20,639 nucleotides of DNA, taken from Cytophaga sp051961495 (GTDB lineage: Bacteria; Bacteroidota; Bacteroidia; Cytophagales; Cytophagaceae). The notes under the pieces were generated by a model. It ran no database searches and was not told the DNA's origin. It saw only the letters and a list, made by a program, of their open reading frames with translations. The stretch spans positions 1 through 20,639 of the forward strand of contig NZ_JBQCDF010000247.1 in the NCBI RefSeq assembly GCF_051961495.1, in the 5' to 3' direction. Shown here one piece after another: positions 14,436 to 20,639 of the stretch (the stretch's first letter is position 1; every line of letters starts with the position of its first letter). The translations under genes were made by a program, and so were the position numbers.

Positions 14436-15776
14436 CTATTCTGCTTCGAACTTAGGCGTTTCCCGCGCTACTTCGATCTTTACTTTACGACCTTTTATTT
14501 TTTCTTCTTTCACCAATTTAACCACAGCCGAAACTTTATTGCGTTTAACGGCAGCATAGGAAAACTGATCTTTCACTTCAATCAGGCCTAATTCATCTTT
14601 CTCTAACATTCCTTTCTTAGACAGGAAACCAACGATATCTACTTTATTGATCTTATCTTTTTTTCCTGCACTGATGAATAATGTTTCCCACTGCGGCGCC
14701 ACGGGTTTTACTTTTTGATCTGACAGCTTCAATACATCAGGCTTGGCAGTAATGTACTCCGGCAGCAGCACATCTTTATGCAACAGCATATATGCGTTAC
14801 CGGTAGATCCCATGCGCGCTGTACGTCCGTTTCGATGTGTAAAGGCATCGATTTTATGCGGCATCTGATAATGCACCACATGTTTAACATCGGGTATATC
14901 CAATCCGCGTGCGGCAAGGTCTGTTGTGACCAGTACATTGGTGCTGCCATTCCTGAATTTCGTTAACGTACTCTCCCGGTAACGCTGTTCAAGTCCGCCG
15001 TGAAAATTATTATTTACAATGCCGTGTTCGGTCAGGTAGCTGCACACGTTTTCAACTTCATCGCGCTGGTTACAGAATACGATGACGGATTCATTTCCGA
15101 TCTGACAGATCAAACGCAGTAAAGTGTCCAATTTATCTCTTGTATCTGAAAGAACGGTTTTTAGAGATAAACCGCTGGCTTGTCCGGTGATATAATTCAA
15201 CGTTACCGGACTCTGCATACCTGTAAAATCAGGTATTTTAATCGCTTGTGTGGCTGAAGTCAAAATACGTTTTTTGATATTGGTAAGCTTACCGATAATG
15301 ATTGCCATGTCTTCCTGAAAGCCCATTTCAAGAGACTTATCAAATTCATCCAGCACCAGTGTTTTCACATCATCCAGATTGATATTGCGTCTGTTGATGT
15401 GATCAACAATCCTGCCCGGCGTACCGATAAGTAATGCCGGCGATTGCGCCAGGTTATTTTCTTCTATCTCCATGGGGTGTCCTCCATAACAACAGGTAAC
15501 TTTAAAACCAGTCTTCAGACTTTTAAACACCGACTCAATCTGTAATGCCAGCTCTCTGGAAGGTACAATCACCAATGCCTGGATAGAAGTTGATGTTATA
15601 GAAAGTTTTTCAAACACCGGTAATAAAAAGCCCAGAGTCTTTCCTGATCCTGTAGGCGAAAGTAAAATCACATCGCTGGCTTTTGCATTGGCCGCCAACG
15701 AATCTTCCTGCATTTGATTCAGAGATTCGATGGATAGATTGCTGAGCAATTGCTCTATGGTTGGTTTATCTGACAT
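14436..15776 (-). CDS. DEAD-box RNA helicase with DbpA-type RNA-binding domain
   Basis: 446 residues. An ATP-dependent RNA helicase. Motifs in order: SPTGSGKT (40-47), PSRELA (72-77), TPGR (119-122), motif II as DEFD (143-146) in place of DEAD, SAT (174-176), TTDLAARGLDIPD (283-295), and HRNGRTAR (313-320). Residues from about 364 to 437 (TLFISAGKKDKINKVDIVGFL...) match the DbpA C-terminal RNA-binding domain, which in E. coli DbpA binds hairpin 92 of 23S rRNA; a role in large-subunit assembly is therefore likely. It stands alone, downstream of a terminator and converging on the galactose operon. Confidence 0.93.
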   Translation of the reverse strand: MSDKPTIEQLLSNLSIESLNQMQEDSLAANAKASDVILLSPTGSGKTLGFLLPVFEKLSITSTSIQALVIVPSRELALQIESVFKSLKTGFKVTCCYGGHPMEIEENNLAQSPALLIGTPGRIVDHINRRNINLDDVKTLVLDEFDKSLEMGFQEDMAIIIGKLTNIKKRILTSATQAIKIPDFTGMQSPVTLNYITGQASGLSLKTVLSDTRDKLDTLLRLICQIGNESVIVFCNQRDEVENVCSYLTEHGIVNNNFHGGLEQRYRESTLTKFRNGSTNVLVTTDLAARGLDIPDVKHVVHYQMPHKIDAFTHRNGRTARMGSTGNAYMLLHKDVLLPEYITAKPDVLKLSDQKVKPVAPQWETLFISAGKKDKINKVDIVGFLSKKGMLEKDELGLIEVKDQFSYAAVKRNKVSAVVKLVKEEKIKGRKVKIEVARETPKFEAE

Positions 15777-15811
15777 GGATGGTAGTATCTTAACGAATTA
15801 TTTCTATTATA

Positions 15812-15979
15812 AAATTCCAAATAACAAAACACAAATTCTAAACTGAGGATAGCGTCATATTATTTGAATATTTTTTTGATCTTAATTATATTAAAAACTC
15901 TCTGCCTTGGTTGTTTCAACCAAGGCAGAGAGTTTTAGTTTCTTCGGTTTGGAATTTGTTTTTTTGTTATTTGGAATTT
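15812..15979. repeat. 168-bp nested palindromic element
   Basis: Perfect 18-bp terminal inverted repeats (AAATTCCAAATAACAAAA at 15812-15829; complement at 15962-15979) continue inward as an imperfect stem (AAATTCTAAAC against GTTTGGAATTT), with the perfect 20-bp terminator hairpin at its centre. The block TTTGGAATTT appears twice in the right half (15948 and 15970). It has no coding capacity. I see no clear target duplication at the ends. It may be a MITE-like or dispersed intergenic repeat that supplies a terminator. Confidence 0.65.
15894..15936 (-). terminator. Terminator of the MORN protein gene
   Basis: Perfect 20-bp arms (AAAACTCTCTGCCTTGGTTG and complement) with a three-base loop. It lies 82 bp after the MORN gene stop on the minus strand and before the helicase gene; the arm ends in a T-run on either strand. 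Confidence 0.85.
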
Positions 15980-16017
15980 ACTCGAGTATAGTCTGCACTC
16001 CTTAGCAAAGCAACCAT

Positions 16018-16569
16018 TTACTTAATAAACAAATTATCTTTCCACTTACCGGTATAGACAGATCCATCTGCATAAGTAAGTGTGCCTTTGCCATTCTGCA
16101 TATTGTTTGCCCATTGGCCTGTATACACATCACCGGTATGCCATGAATAAGTGCCTTGTCCATGCATCAGATCATTTTTCCATTCGCCATCATATACATC
16201 TCCATTCGGCCATTTCATAATGCCTTTGCCACACTTCAGGTCTTCCTTATAGGTTCCTTTAAATATCTGTCCGTCCGGCCATATATAGGTGCCTTCGCCA
16301 GACAGTTTAGAATCCAGCCAGCCGCCGGTGTACTGATCGCCGGAAGGCCATTTGATTTTACCCTGCCCGCTCATTTTATTCTCTACCCACTGACCTTCAT
16401 AGATAGTGCCTTCAGCCCAGATCATAACGCCATAGCCTGTTGCTTTTCCATTCACATAACCGCCAATGTATTTACTTCCGTCTTCATAGAAAAGCGTATC
16501 CTTCAGCTGTTGCGCATTTGAAGCGCATACAGAAATACAGAAAATAAAAACGATTGAAAAATATTTCAT
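16018..16569 (-). CDS. Secreted MORN-repeat protein
   Basis: 183 residues. Residues 1-19 are a signal peptide (cleavage probably near SNAQ), so the protein is exported. The rest is almost entirely MORN repeats with a strict 23-residue period: starts at about 34, 56, 79, 102, 125, 148 and a partial one at 171, each near the pattern [IV]Y.G.W..N...G.G....DG. MORN repeats form a flat beta-hairpin ribbon and often bind membranes or proteins; no specific role is known for secreted bacterial ones. It has its own strong terminator downstream, and the 154 bp upstream holds two GC-rich palindromes after rimO. Confidence 0.9.
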   Translation of the reverse strand: MKYFSIVFIFCISVCASNAQQLKDTLFYEDGSKYIGGYVNGKATGYGVMIWAEGTIYEGQWVENKMSGQGKIKWPSGDQYTGGWLDSKLSGEGTYIWPDGQIFKGTYKEDLKCGKGIMKWPNGDVYDGEWKNDLMHGQGTYSWHTGDVYTGQWANNMQNGKGTLTYADGSVYTGKWKDNLFIK

Positions 16570-16677
16570 ATGAGTATTAGATAAGTTGTGACAGTTTAAT
16601 AAACATAAGGTACTTCTCTTATTAATCGTAGATTCACTTAAACGTTGTAAAACTGCTTATTTACCCAAAGGGTTTGG

Positions 16678-16718
16678 TTCGCCGCGGCGAATTGTTTTTT
16701 TGTTTCCGCCGCGGCGGA
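16678..16718. repeat. Pair of GC-rich 14-bp palindromes
   Basis: TTCGCCGCGGCGAA (16678-16691) and TCCGCCGCGGCGGA (16705-16718) are each perfect palindromes with an identical 10-bp core, 13 T-rich bases apart. They can also pair with each other. They lie 5 bp beyond the rimO stop in otherwise AT-rich DNA. A related CCGCGGCGAA occurs at 20617-20626. They may act as the rimO 3' hairpin or belong to a dispersed repeat family. Confidence 0.7.
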
Positions 16719-16723
16719 TGGAT

Positions 16724-18037
16724 TTACTTTACAATATCACCGAACAGATCAAATTCTGCAGCATCGTTGATTTTTACATTGGCAAAATCACCAATGCGTA
16801 CATACTGATCTTTTGCGGATACCATCACTTCGTTGTCTACCTCCGGACTGTCATGTTCCGTACGACCGATGAAATAACCGCCTTCTTTACGATCAAACAA
16901 TACTTTGTACGTATTACCGATTTTCTTTTCGTTCATTTCAGCAGAGATGCCTTCCTGGATTGCCATGATGGTAGCCTGGCGCTCTTCTTTTTCTTCCTGC
17001 GGAATAGAATCTTCCATGGTATAGGAATGCGTGTGCTCTTCGTGTGAATAGGTAAATGCACCTAAACGATCAAAGCGTTGTTCTTCTACAAAGGAACATA
17101 GTTCATCGAAATCTTTTTCTGTCTCGCCCGGATGACCGATGATCATGGTTGTACGGAATGCAATATCCGGTACTTTATCACGAATGGTTTTAATCAGGTC
17201 TTCCGTCTTCGGACGGTCAATACCTCTGCGCATCAGCTTAAGCATATTGCTGGAAGCATGTTGCAGCGGCATGTCAATGTATTTGCATATATTGCTGCGC
17301 TCTGCCATTACATCCAGGATGTCCAGCGGGAAGCCCGACGGATAGGCGTATTGCAGACGGATCCAGTCGATGCCTTCCACATCGGAAAGGTTACGGAGCA
17401 GATCCGATAAATTTCTTTTCTTATAAATATCCAGGCCGTAATACGTAAGGTCCTGCGCAATTAAAATCAATTCTTTCGTTCCTTTTGCCGCCATGTTTTT
17501 CGCCTGCTTGACCAGATCTTCCATCGGTAAAGAAACGTGCTTGCCGCGCATCACAGGAATAGCGCAGAAGGAACACGGACGGTCACAGCCTTCCGCGATC
17601 TTCATGTACGCATAATGAGAAGGTGTTGTCAATAAACGTTCACCTACCAGTTCATGCTTATAATCCGCTTTGAATTTTTTCAGAATTGCCGGCAATTCAT
17701 TTGAACCGAAAAATGCATCTACCTGCGGCATCTCACGCTCCATGTCGTCTTTGTAACGTTGAGACAAACAGCCAGACACATAAATCTTGTCAACCAACCC
17801 GTTTTCTTTAGCGTCAATATAGCGAAGGATCGTATCAATGGATTCCTGCTTGGCATTATCAATGAATCCGCATGTATTGATCACTACCACATTTGAATTA
17901 TCATTTTTTGATTCATGCTCTGCATCAATGCCATTGCCGCGTAATTGCGTCAATAAGTTTTCCGAATCCACCAGGTTTTTTGAACAGCCCAGTGTTACGA
18001 TATTAACTTTTGTTTTCTGATTGCCTTTTGCTTTCAC
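16724..18037 (-). CDS. rimO: Ribosomal protein S12 methylthiotransferase RimO
   Basis: 437 residues. A radical-SAM enzyme that adds a methylthio group to a conserved Asp of ribosomal protein S12. The N-terminal domain has the first iron-sulfur cluster ligands Cys18 (TLGCSKNLVDSE, the RimO form of the motif), Cys56 and Cys90. The radical-SAM CxxxCxxC is Cys151, Cys155, Cys158 (GCDRPCSFC). HPGETEKDF lies in the core, and a TRAM domain occupies the last 65 or so residues. The SKNLVDSE signature separates it from MiaB. It is the last gene of the ftsY unit, 12 bp after the lipoprotein stop. Confidence 0.96.
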   Translation of the reverse strand: MKAKGNQKTKVNIVTLGCSKNLVDSENLLTQLRGNGIDAEHESKNDNSNVVVINTCGFIDNAKQESIDTILRYIDAKENGLVDKIYVSGCLSQRYKDDMEREMPQVDAFFGSNELPAILKKFKADYKHELVGERLLTTPSHYAYMKIAEGCDRPCSFCAIPVMRGKHVSLPMEDLVKQAKNMAAKGTKELILIAQDLTYYGLDIYKKRNLSDLLRNLSDVEGIDWIRLQYAYPSGFPLDILDVMAERSNICKYIDMPLQHASSNMLKLMRRGIDRPKTEDLIKTIRDKVPDIAFRTTMIIGHPGETEKDFDELCSFVEEQRFDRLGAFTYSHEEHTHSYTMEDSIPQEEKEERQATIMAIQEGISAEMNEKKIGNTYKVLFDRKEGGYFIGRTEHDSPEVDNEVMVSAKDQYVRIGDFANVKINDAAEFDLFGDIVK

Positions 18038-18049
18038 TACAGTCCGCTT

Positions 18050-18559
18050 TTATTCTGAATATTTTGCTTTGTAATCAATATACACATTCAATGTTGAGAC
18101 AGAATCCTTGAATACCTGAACCGGCAAGATCAAACCATCGTCACTTACATGCGTGTATAAACGTTCATTCTCTTCAACAACTACAGAATACATGCCCGGC
18201 TTTAATGTGCCTGCATATTTTCCGCTCTTATCCGATTTTGTTGAATCTATGATATCCGTGTGTATGGTACCGATAAACGAGTTCCCGTCTAATTCCACTT
18301 GCTGCAAACCTGTAAGTTCGTAGAAGTATATTTTCCGTGAAACGCCAACAACCGTTCCGTTGCTGATCAGGTTATCCCGGTTATCAAACGTTCCTTCCTT
18401 GTAGATCACTTTCCCTTTAATACCTTGTTTGGGTTCAGCCGGGTCTGCTTCTACAGCATTGAACGGCAGTTGGCTCTCTTTACAGGAAGTAAAAAGAATA
18501 ACTGCAAAAAAAATAAAGTAAAGATTATGCGTTTTCAAACAGTGAATCAACGAATTCAT
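18050..18559 (-). CDS. Lipoprotein of unknown function between ftsY and rimO
   Basis: 169 residues. A hydrophobic signal ends in LFTSC, so Cys26 is the likely lipidated residue, followed by KESQLP. The mature protein (about 145 residues) has the alternating pattern of a small beta-sandwich, with SGKYAGTLKPGMYSVVVEE (about 113-131) like carboxypeptidase-regulatory or transthyretin-type domains. I do not recognise a family. The ATG at 18559 lies 35 bp inside the ftsY 3' end in another frame; the only later option is a TTG at 18538, which would still overlap. Co-transcribed with ftsY and rimO. Confidence 0.8.
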   Translation of the reverse strand: MNSLIHCLKTHNLYFIFFAVILFTSCKESQLPFNAVEADPAEPKQGIKGKVIYKEGTFDNRDNLISNGTVVGVSRKIYFYELTGLQQVELDGNSFIGTIHTDIIDSTKSDKSGKYAGTLKPGMYSVVVEENERLYTHVSDDGLILPVQVFKDSVSTLNVYIDYKAKYSE

Positions 18560-19484
18560 GTTTATTAAATACTTGTAAGTCTTCCATTTTCTCTCCTACA
18601 CCAATGTATTTAACGGGGATCTGGAATTGGTCTGAGATACCTATAACAACGCCGCCTTTCGCGGTTCCGTCAAGTTTCGTAATGGCAAGAGAAGTAACCT
18701 CTGTTGCTTTTGTAAATTCACGTGCCTGTATAACCGCGTTCTGCCCGGTACTGCCATCCAGCACAAGCATGACATCATGCGGTGCCTCCGGAATGAATTT
18801 CTGGATCACACGTTTGATCTTTGAAAGCTCATTCATCAGATTCACTTTTGTATGTAGACGGCCTGCAGTATCAATAATTACAACATCCGCTTTCATGTCA
18901 ACGGCCTGCTTTACCGCATCGAAAGCCACTGCCGCCGGATCGGTGTTCATGCCATGAGAAATTACAGGTACACCAACACGCTTACCCCAAAGTTCCAGCT
19001 GGTCAACAGCCGCAGCCCGGAATGTATCAGCAGCACCCAATACAACTTTTTTCCCGTTGTTGTGATAATGTGATGCCAGTTTACCAATTGTAGTTGTTTT
19101 ACCAACTCCGTTTACTCCAACAACCATAATCACAAAAGGTACATTACCGGTATCCGGCAATTCAAATTCTTTTGTTTCAGGTACAGCATCTCCTACCAGT
19201 AAAGCTGCGATCTCTTCTTTCAGGATACGGTTCAGCTCATTGGTATTAACATATTTATCTCTTGAAGCACGGTCCTGAATGCGACCGATGATTTTCAGCG
19301 TTGTTTCAATGCCGACGTCTGAAGTAACCAATACCTCTTCCAGGTTATCCAGCACTTCATCATCAACCTGAGTTTTGCCCAATATGGCTTTGCTCAGTTT
19401 TGAAAAAAAACTGGTTTTGGTTTTTTCTAACCCTTTATTTAATGTTTCTTTTTTCTCTTTGGAGAAAAAACTAAATAATCCCAT
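18525..19484 (-). CDS. ftsY: Signal recognition particle receptor FtsY
   Basis: 319 residues. The GTPase receptor at the inner membrane that docks SRP-bound ribosomes for membrane-protein insertion. The acidic A domain of E. coli FtsY is absent; the short MGLFSFFSKEKKE start is a typical membrane-binding helix of short FtsY. The N domain spans about 20-100. G motifs: GVNGVGKTT (123-131), DTFRAAAVDQL (153-163), DTAGR (205-209), TKLD (269-272), then GTAKGG. The order DTFRAA and the short N-terminus fit FtsY rather than Ffh (no M domain). A TATATTTG box and a terminator lie upstream. Confidence 0.96.
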   Translation of the reverse strand: MGLFSFFSKEKKETLNKGLEKTKTSFFSKLSKAILGKTQVDDEVLDNLEEVLVTSDVGIETTLKIIGRIQDRASRDKYVNTNELNRILKEEIAALLVGDAVPETKEFELPDTGNVPFVIMVVGVNGVGKTTTIGKLASHYHNNGKKVVLGAADTFRAAAVDQLELWGKRVGVPVISHGMNTDPAAVAFDAVKQAVDMKADVVIIDTAGRLHTKVNLMNELSKIKRVIQKFIPEAPHDVMLVLDGSTGQNAVIQAREFTKATEVTSLAITKLDGTAKGGVVIGISDQFQIPVKYIGVGEKMEDLQVFNKHEFVDSLFENA

Positions 19485-19528
19485 GATTACCTGTATCTAA
19501 ACAACTATTTGTAATACTAGTACTTTAA

Positions 19529-19536
19529 CAAATATA
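19529..19536 (-). promoter_or_regulatory. Candidate -7 box for ftsY
   Basis: The minus strand reads TATATTTG, the same as the def box. It sits 45 bp before the ftsY ATG and directly after the terminator of the ribosomal-protein unit, so ftsY can be expressed separately. No TTG at -33. Confidence 0.4.
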
Positions 19537-19540
19537 AAAC

Positions 19541-19564
19541 AAAAAAAGTCCCTGAGGGGACTTT
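19541..19564 (-). terminator. Intrinsic terminator after the L28-L33-DUF4295 unit
   Basis: An 8-bp GC-containing stem (AAAGTCCC at 19545-19552, GGGACTTT at 19557-19564) with a TGAG loop (CTCA on the minus strand), followed on the minus strand by a run of seven T. It lies 28 bp after the DUF4295 stop and before ftsY. Confidence 0.9.
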
Positions 19565-19592
19565 CTTGTAAGAATATGCTAATGAGGTAGAA

Positions 19593-19748
19593 TTACTTTT
19601 TTAAAGCTTCCTGAACATCATTGATAGGTACAATCTCTTCTTTGAAGGTATATGAACCGGTTTTTTCAGTTTTTACAGCTCTGATGATTTTAGCAAATCC
19701 TTTTGTAGGATCTGTATTTTTCAACGTTGCAACTACTTTCTTTGCCAT
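19593..19748 (-). CDS. DUF4295 small basic protein
   Basis: 51 residues, translated by hand from ATG 19748 to TAA 19593. It begins MAKKVVATLKNTDPTKGFAK and ends NDVQEALKK, matching the small DUF4295 family found next to L33 in Bacteroidota. It is rich in Lys, so RNA or ribosome binding is plausible, but the role is unknown. It follows rpmG by 12 bp and precedes the terminator. Confidence 0.88.
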   Translation of the reverse strand: MAKKVVATLKNTDPTKGFAKIIRAVKTEKTGSYTFKEEIVPINDVQEALKK

Positions 19749-19760
19749 AGTAGTAAGTGA

Positions 19761-19943
19761 TTATTTAATTTCTTTGTGAATAGTATATTTCTTAAGAATC
19801 GGGTTGTATTTTTTCAACTCGATACGCTCAGGCGTGTTCTTACGGTTTTTAGTTGTGATATAACGGCTTGTACCAGCTAACCCTGTAGCTTTATGTTCAG
19901 TACATTCCATGATCACCTGGATTCTGTTTCCTTTTTTAGCCAT
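19761..19943 (-). CDS. rpmG: Ribosomal protein L33
   Basis: 60 residues, normal length. MAKKGNRIQVIMECTEHK...RYITTKNRKNTPERIELKKYNP is the standard L33 pattern. Only one Cys (in MECTEH) remains of the zinc-ribbon Cys set, so it is a zinc-independent or partial form. It lies 5 bp after rpmB. Confidence 0.96.
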   Translation of the reverse strand: MAKKGNRIQVIMECTEHKATGLAGTSRYITTKNRKNTPERIELKKYNPILKKYTIHKEIK

Positions 19944-19948
19944 GATTA

Positions 19949-20191
19949 TTAATATTTTTTAAGGTGACCCGCCTCAGTAGCTTTTTCTAAAACTGCAGAT
20001 AAACCTTTTGAACTAATGGTCTTAATTGCTTTTGCAGATAACTTCAATGTTATCCATCTGTTTTCTTCGGAAAGGAAGAAACGTTTCTTCTGAATGTTAG
20101 GAGCGAATGTTCTCTTCGTCTTGTTATTCGCGTGAGAAACATTGAACCCTGTTCTTGTTTTCTTTCCTGTTATTTGACAAACTCTGGCCAT
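19949..20191 (-). CDS. rpmB: Ribosomal protein L28
   Basis: 80 residues from ATG 20191: MARVCQITGKKTRTGFNVSHANNKTKRTFAPN is the standard L28 opening. An upstream in-frame ATG at 20254 is rejected because it adds 21 residues unlike any L28 and falls in the promoter. First gene of the L28-L33-DUF4295 unit. Confidence 0.96.
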   Translation of the reverse strand: MARVCQITGKKTRTGFNVSHANNKTKRTFAPNIQKKRFFLSEENRWITLKLSAKAIKTISSKGLSAVLEKATEAGHLKKY

Positions 20192-20223
20192 GACAATACT
20201 ATTCTTACTTTGTAATAGGGTTG

Positions 20224-20255
20224 CAAATATCTGAATAAATCCGTTAAAGACCAAA
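20224..20255 (-). promoter_or_regulatory. Candidate promoter of rpmB
   Basis: On the minus strand TTTG (20255-20252), 20 bases, then GATATTTG (20231-20224), seven of eight matches to TAnnTTTG. This would start transcription about 25 bp before the rpmB ATG. Confidence 0.45.
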
Positions 20256-20639
20256 CTCTCCTAAAAAATTCTTGTAAAAATTCTCCTTTTGTGGAAAAAA
20301 GAGTCTAAAAATAGGTATTTACTCTCAATATGAGTGGTTTCTGGTGAAAAAATCTCTGCCCTGCGATCCGATACGGCTTTTAGCCCCTTCCTATCTGGCT
20401 ATCAATTGGGAATTTGGCACCTTCCTGTATTAGAAAGATATAGGACAAAGATGGAACTGTGGTGGGACAGAGGTGGGATAAAGGTGGGACAAGGGTGGGA
20501 CAACTATGAGAAATATAAGCTTCCGGCTACTGTAAATATGGTCTTTCATTAAACTCCTGATAGAATGCATTGAATGTCCTTACCGGTATTTTTATCCGCC
20601 CCTGGAGAGTAATACACCGCGGCGAACGCAGGCTATACA
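20256..20639. other. Gene-less right end
   Basis: I find no gene here. A 72-codon frame at 20334-20552 on the plus strand runs through the tandem repeat and has no family resemblance strong enough to call. Its tail (PATVNMVFH) is faintly like the first residues of Bacteroidota tyrosine recombinases, but a stop follows at once. CCGCGGCGAA at 20617-20626 resembles the GC palindromes near rimO. No DnaA boxes, tRNA or terminator seen. Confidence 0.5.
20461..20504. repeat. Four tandem 11-bp repeats
   Basis: Units GGTGGGACAGA, GGTGGGATAAA, GGTGGGACAAG, GGTGGGACAAC with no gaps; the first eight bases are constant except for one C to T. The G-rich strand is plus. The period of 11 is close to one helical turn and is not a multiple of three, so it does not look like coding-repeat expansion. 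Could be a protein-binding array or relic of a mobile element end. Confidence 0.8.

Noticed and set aside
20192..20254. Longer start of rpmB
   Set aside because: The added residues do not resemble L28, and the stretch contains the likely promoter.
20334..20552. Plus-strand frame of 72 codons
   Set aside because: It runs through the 11-bp tandem repeat, has no supportable family match and no promoter; likely chance.
20527..20639. Open minus-strand frame entering from the right edge
   Set aside because: Only 37 codons, with codons (AGG, GGG, CGG, ATA) unlike the neighbours and no recognisable motif.
1..20639. CRISPR arrays, tRNA or rRNA genes, insertion sequences
   Set aside because: No regularly spaced repeats of CRISPR size, no cloverleaf with CCA-type arms and no transposase motif were seen by eye on either strand.

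Overview
The window looks like chromosomal DNA of an AT-rich Bacteroidota, probably of the Cytophaga type. The clues are -7 boxes of the form TAnnTTTG, start codons without a clear Shine-Dalgarno, lipoproteins with a relaxed lipobox followed by Lys/Asp residues, the rpmB-rpmG-DUF4295-ftsY-rimO gene order, and imelysin, HTTM and di-heme oxidoreductase genes. There are no rRNA or tRNA genes, CRISPR arrays or intact mobile elements. Most genes lie on the minus strand. The exceptions are a carboxy-terminal protease and a three-gene sugar operon.

Left part (1-3057): the 5' end of a YbdL-like methionine aminotransferase sits behind a small secreted protein. Then come peptide deformylase (def), the RuvX/YqgF nuclease and a YtfE-like di-iron hemerythrin protein, the last two overlapping by one base. 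A 123-bp inverted-repeat element lies between ruvX and def.

Centre (3243-11363): this is the most interesting region. One minus-strand unit encodes an imelysin lipoprotein followed by a full-length homologue of vitamin K-dependent gamma-carboxylase (HTTM). A second unit encodes an imelysin with an intact GxHxxE motif followed by a di-heme (DUF1111) oxidoreductase. A NarL-type response regulator lies upstream of the second unit, and its phospho-acceptor Asp is replaced by Glu. The same 17-bp dyad (TTTAGA, five bases, then a TCTAAA-like half) occurs upstream of both imelysin units and twice around the regulator promoter. I read this as one envelope, probably iron-related, regulon with its own operator. 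An S41 protease on the plus strand separates the two units.

Sugar operon (11508-14355, plus strand): a stand-alone GlmU-type uridylyltransferase domain, galactokinase and aldose 1-epimerase, with ATGA coupling and a 2-bp gap. No galT is present, so the transferase may convert the kinase product directly to UDP-sugar.

Right part (14436-20191, minus strand): a DEAD-box helicase with a DbpA-type C-terminal domain, a secreted MORN-repeat protein, then housekeeping genes for translation and secretion (rimO, a lipoprotein, ftsY, a DUF4295 protein, L33, L28). Strong perfect hairpins separate the transcription units. One is nested in a 168-bp imperfect palindromic element, and two GC-rich 14-bp palindromes follow rimO. 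The last 450 bases hold the likely rpmB promoter, an 11-bp tandem repeat and no gene I can support.
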